Assembly (NCBI GenBank): GCA_022842985.1
Contig: JALHON010000005.1
Coordinates: 1 to 45,514, forward strand
DNA length: 45,514 nt
Reading direction: 5' to 3'
Origin: Acidobacteriota bacterium
GTDB lineage: Bacteria > Acidobacteriota > Vicinamibacteria > Vicinamibacterales > UBA2999
In this document: positions 43,801 to 45,514 of the stretch, in pieces
How the letters are laid out: each line of letters starts with the position of its first letter
Position numbering within the stretch: position 1 is the first letter of the stretch
Notes under the pieces: model-generated
Databases searched by the model: none
Told to the model about the DNA's origin: nothing
What the model saw: only the letters and a program-made list of their open reading frames with translations
Position numbers and translations under genes: made by a program

Positions 43801-44076
43801 GCCTTCGCGCCCACCGTGGGCCGCACCTACGGCAACTGCGGCAACAACACGCTGCGCGGTCCGGGCTCGAAGTCGATGAACATGAGCCTCTTCCGCAACA
43901 TCCGCCTGGGCGGCGAACGCCGGCTCGAGCTGCGCGCGGAAGTGTTCAACCTGTTCAACTGGGTCAACTACGGCTTCCCGGCGGCCAACGTCGGTAACGC
44001 CGGCACCTTCGGCCGCATCACGACCACGCTCGGCGATCCGCGCGAGATGCAGCTGGCGGTCAAGTTCTACTTCTAG
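40837..44076 (+). CDS. TonB-dependent receptor with carboxypeptidase-regulatory-like N-terminus (receptor 2)
   Basis: This 1079-residue outer-membrane receptor has a signal peptide (about 1-24). The regulatory-like beta domain covers about 27-105 (GRVTDPSGAVLPGVTVTITL), and the plug about 110-260 (NYTLDGADNNSFSTNL, KAAGAVINASIKSGTNRFRG). The barrel ends in MQLAVKFYF. It is close in plan to receptor 1 but 126 residues longer and clearly diverged. The ligand is unknown. ATG 40837 has GAGGAG 6 bases upstream. It is followed directly by repeat DNA and then the PIG-L gene, with no recognisable terminator. Confidence 0.94.
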   Translation: MTARLARILLVVLALSAPAPALAQLDTGTIVGRVTDPSGAVLPGVTVTITLDATGVATSTVTNESGEYVFPGQRIGRYTVTAELQGFKKAAYLNVELNVQARVQLDFELGVGAVSEQVTVTGRTPLLQTQSADIGNVVDERQIQDLPLLGRRYAELAYLTPGVVAAPAGISSRGEDTFFNANGNYATWNNYTLDGADNNSFSTNLQERSPQVVQPPIDALAEFKVQTRTYSAEFGKAAGAVINASIKSGTNRFRGSGFEFFRDEAFNANTWDNNRAQRPKGAFNQHIAGATLGGPVLRNKTFFFGDYQATRSERALSQTATVPTAAMRTGDFSQLTGALNASNPFIPAGCVDAVNRRISPGCIDPVAARLVQLYPLPNVPGTGFFNNNYISNGVLNNDINQFDIRLDHNLSARDNLFVRYSFQQTDRVEPPVLDDPVASGDFASRYLIRGQNAVGGWSKIFGASVFSEFRAGYNRVRSDAVHPSFGIDSNAQYGIRGVPNDPRFYGGLPHMPIARFTRLGGPFFRPQFQTSQVFQFSENLTWTVGRHSMKFGLERRRDLVSYIDLRSLNGELGFLDGRYTGIGLGDFLLGLSSSERLTLFHEPDMYADGWQVYAQDSWRLRDNLTVNAGIRYERFTPLFDRNNKLTNIDPATGQVFTARDGSVFDRALINPDTNDIAPRVGVVWTPVERLALRGGFGVFYQQFDRYGSESQLGLNLPQLVDASINSNTGNDAPAFTFAQGFTPLNAQTVNPAVVQWRIQDPNQNTPIVYQFSVGPEYQFTDTIVGAVEYVGNRTRNGRRLRNLNQGIIQANNTVVFPYAQYGYGNAFLEQIVTNGRADYDSLQVRMQKRMADGLGFTLAYTWSKAMGDFLDHLSAGGGATGNFPQDAYNMAADYGPLAFDIPHRFVASAIYELPFGAGHRLASSGAAAAVLGGWSVNGILTLSDGRPFTATAIDTAGTGAGRITRANCVGNPNPDGFEPTLDQWFDTSAFAPTVGRTYGNCGNNTLRGPGSKSMNMSLFRNIRLGGERRLELRAEVFNLFNWVNYGFPAANVGNAGTFGRITTTLGDPREMQLAVKFYF

Positions 44077-44320
44077 GGAACAGGGACCAGGGACCAGGGG
44101 CTAGGGACTGGGGGCTGGGGCTCGTCAAGAGCGCTTGTCCCGCTGTCTCGCTGTCCCACTGTCTCACTGTGACGCTGAAGCGTCAGGGGTATTCGATGCG
44201 GAGATCTGAACTCGTCGTTTCCGGTGGCACGCCCGAGCCCCCAGCCCCCAGTCCCCAGTCCCTGTCTGGTACGCCCCAGGCCCCAGCCCCCAGCCCCCAG
44301 CCCCTGCTGGGCAGGGTAGC
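44077..44320. repeat. Composite repeat: inverted G/C-rich arms, five 8-base tandem units and a hairpin
   Basis: The left arm has GGGACTGGGGGCTGGGG (44104-44120), and its exact reverse complement is at 44239-44255. Between them lie five tandem 8-mers (44137-44176: GTCCCGCT, GTCTCGCT, GTCCCACT, GTCTCACT, GTGACGCT), then the hairpin TGACGCT-GA-AGCGTCA (44170-44185). Further C-rich copies run to about 44315. The right arm lies inside the PIG-L reading frame. Confidence 0.7.
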
Positions 44321-45514
44321 GCTGGCCCTGTTCGCGCTTGTGGCGCTTGGCGTGGCGCGTCCCTGGGGCCAGACCACGCCGGTGCAGGACACGGGGGCGG
44401 CGGGCGCGTGGCAGAAGATCCTCAAGGCGCGCACGACGGCTAGCGTCATGCACACCACGGCGCATCCGGATGACGAACACGGCGGCGTCATCACGCGCCT
44501 GGCGCGCAAGGACGGGGCGCGCCTCGCGCTCATGACGCTCAACCGCGGCGAGTCGGGCGACAACGCCATCGGCTCGCAGCTCTTCGACGGGCTCGGCCTC
44601 ATCCGCACCGAGGAACTGCGCATCTCGGATCGCTACTACGGCGTGGACGAGCAGTACTTCACGACCGTGGTCGACTACGGCTTCTCGAAGCGCCTCGAAG
44701 AAGCGTTCGAGAAGTGGGGGAAGGATCAGGTGATGCGCGATGTCGTGCGCATCATCCGCATGAGCCGCCCGTGGGTGCTGCTGTCGCGCTTCCAGGGCAA
44801 CCAGCGCGACGGCCACGGCAATCACCAGACGGCCGGGCTCATCACGCAGCTCGCCTTCAAGGCGGCCGGGGATCCGAACGTCTATCCCGAACAGATCCAG
44901 GAAGGACTGCGCCCGTGGCAGCCGTTCAAGGTCTACATGGGCGGCGTGCGCGAGAACGAGCCGTGGACGGTGCGCATCGACAGCGGCGAGTACAGCCCGT
45001 ATCTGGGCGACTCGTTCGATAACGTCGCGCGCTTCGGCCTGAGCTTCCAGCGCTCGCAGAACAGCGGCCGCTTCAATCCAGGCGCCGGGCCGAACTTCGG
45101 CTACTACACGCGGGTCGGCACGCGGCTGGCCTCGGCGCCCGAGAAGGAATCGTCGATCTTCGACGGCCTGAACACCAGCTACTCGGGCCTCTTTGCCACG
45201 ATCGGCCGCCGCTCGCCGGAGGGCGTCACCGATCAGCTGGCGCGGGTGGATGGCGCCTTCGGCCGCGCCACCGCGGACTTCACGATGACCGACCCGTCGG
45301 CCGCTGTGCCCTCGCTCGCCGCGGCGCTGCAGTTCATCCGCGAGGCCATCGCGAAGAGCACCGGCGAAGACGAGGCGCTGTTCATCCTGCGCATCAAGGA
45401 ACGCCAGACGGAAGAGGCCATTACCGCATGCCTCGGCCTCGAACTCACCGCCACCGCGCAGCCGGCCGGTTTGGCCGAACCTACCGGACCTGGGGCCGCC
45501 TTCGCGGCGCCGCC
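44196..45514 (+). CDS. PIG-L family deacetylase, exported (3' end outside window)
   Basis: The 439 visible codons are open at the right edge. The PIG-L (LmbE-like) zinc motif AHPDDE is at 89-94, with LMTLNRGESGDN and the later HGNHQTAG supplying the third ligand and base. The family removes acetyl groups from N-acetyl sugars or related amides; the substrate is unknown. A hydrophobic segment (about 41-55) would act as signal. It is preceded by about 30 Pro/Ser/Ala/Gln residues (TPEPPAPSPQSL...) encoded by the adjoining repeat, so ATG 44196 is the only ATG giving a complete signal but an odd one. More than 200 residues follow the deacetylase core, and proteins of this type often carry an extra C-terminal domain. 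Confidence 0.85.
   Translation, partial: MRRSELVVSGGTPEPPAPSPQSLSGTPQAPAPSPQPLLGRVALALFALVALGVARPWGQTTPVQDTGAAGAWQKILKARTTASVMHTTAHPDDEHGGVITRLARKDGARLALMTLNRGESGDNAIGSQLFDGLGLIRTEELRISDRYYGVDEQYFTTVVDYGFSKRLEEAFEKWGKDQVMRDVVRIIRMSRPWVLLSRFQGNQRDGHGNHQTAGLITQLAFKAAGDPNVYPEQIQEGLRPWQPFKVYMGGVRENEPWTVRIDSGEYSPYLGDSFDNVARFGLSFQRSQNSGRFNPGAGPNFGYYTRVGTRLASAPEKESSIFDGLNTSYSGLFATIGRRSPEGVTDQLARVDGAFGRATADFTMTDPSAAVPSLAAALQFIREAIAKSTGEDEALFILRIKERQTEEAITACLGLELTATAQPAGLAEPTGPGAAFAAP

Overview
The window is high-GC chromosomal DNA that reads as an Acidobacteriota genome, most likely class Vicinamibacteria. The assignment is inferred from gene content: an 'acidobacterial duplicated orphan permease', two very long TonB-dependent receptors with an N-terminal carboxypeptidase-regulatory-like domain, an M24 peptidase, a PIG-L deacetylase, a CehA/McbA hydrolase with a TolB-like propeller, and many secreted or lipid-anchored proteins. 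No rRNA, tRNA, CRISPR array, phage gene or transposase gene was seen. All gaps between genes are shorter than 300 bases.

Layout. 1-978: a lipid-anchored amidase running off the left edge. 1203-4448: an orphan hybrid histidine kinase (PAS-PAS-GAF-PAS-PAS-HisKA-HATPase-REC). 4475-7827 (minus): the ilvB-ilvN-ilvC branched-chain amino acid operon, with an unusually AT-rich upstream region carrying a perfect palindrome. 7956-10817 (minus): TonB-dependent receptor 1. 11068-14197 (plus): a tight three-gene secreted operon (fibronectin-III protein, kelch-like propeller, pectate-lyase-like protein). 14336-14974: a DUF2911 protein, separated by a strong hairpin from a convergent 818-residue secreted amidase (15030-17486). 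17551-18148: a DUF4160/DUF2442 pair, followed by an unrecognised exported protein.

18950-25965 is the most interesting block. Two paralogous lipoproteins (C-terminal 'HGG' domain) lie at its outer ends. Inside are a TolB-propeller/CehA hydrolase, two paralogous DUF3299 proteins, and a LolD/MacB-type ATPase with an FtsX-type permease. DUF3299, ATPase and permease overlap by ATGA junctions. The order is lipoprotein - hydrolase - DUF3299 - ATPase - permease - DUF3299 - lipoprotein. I infer a poorly described envelope ABC system, possibly handling a metal. A large ADOP permease (26039-28540) follows.

28541-30196 holds a methyltransferase gene flanked on both sides by repeat-like DNA, meeting a DUF2310 zinc-ribbon gene stop-codon on stop-codon. 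30417-33763 (minus) encodes an M24 peptidase and a metzincin-like metalloprotease. Divergent from these are a GSDH-type sugar dehydrogenase-like protein with Ig and FnIII-like domains and a CAP/SCP protein. A metallo-beta-lactamase-fold lipoprotein and an MFS exporter follow on the minus strand. The exporter is divergent, with a 25-base gap, from a triple-repeat protein that may have a leaderless mRNA. The window closes with TonB-dependent receptor 2, a G/C-rich dispersed repeat, and a PIG-L deacetylase running off the right edge, whose N-terminus appears to be encoded by that repeat.
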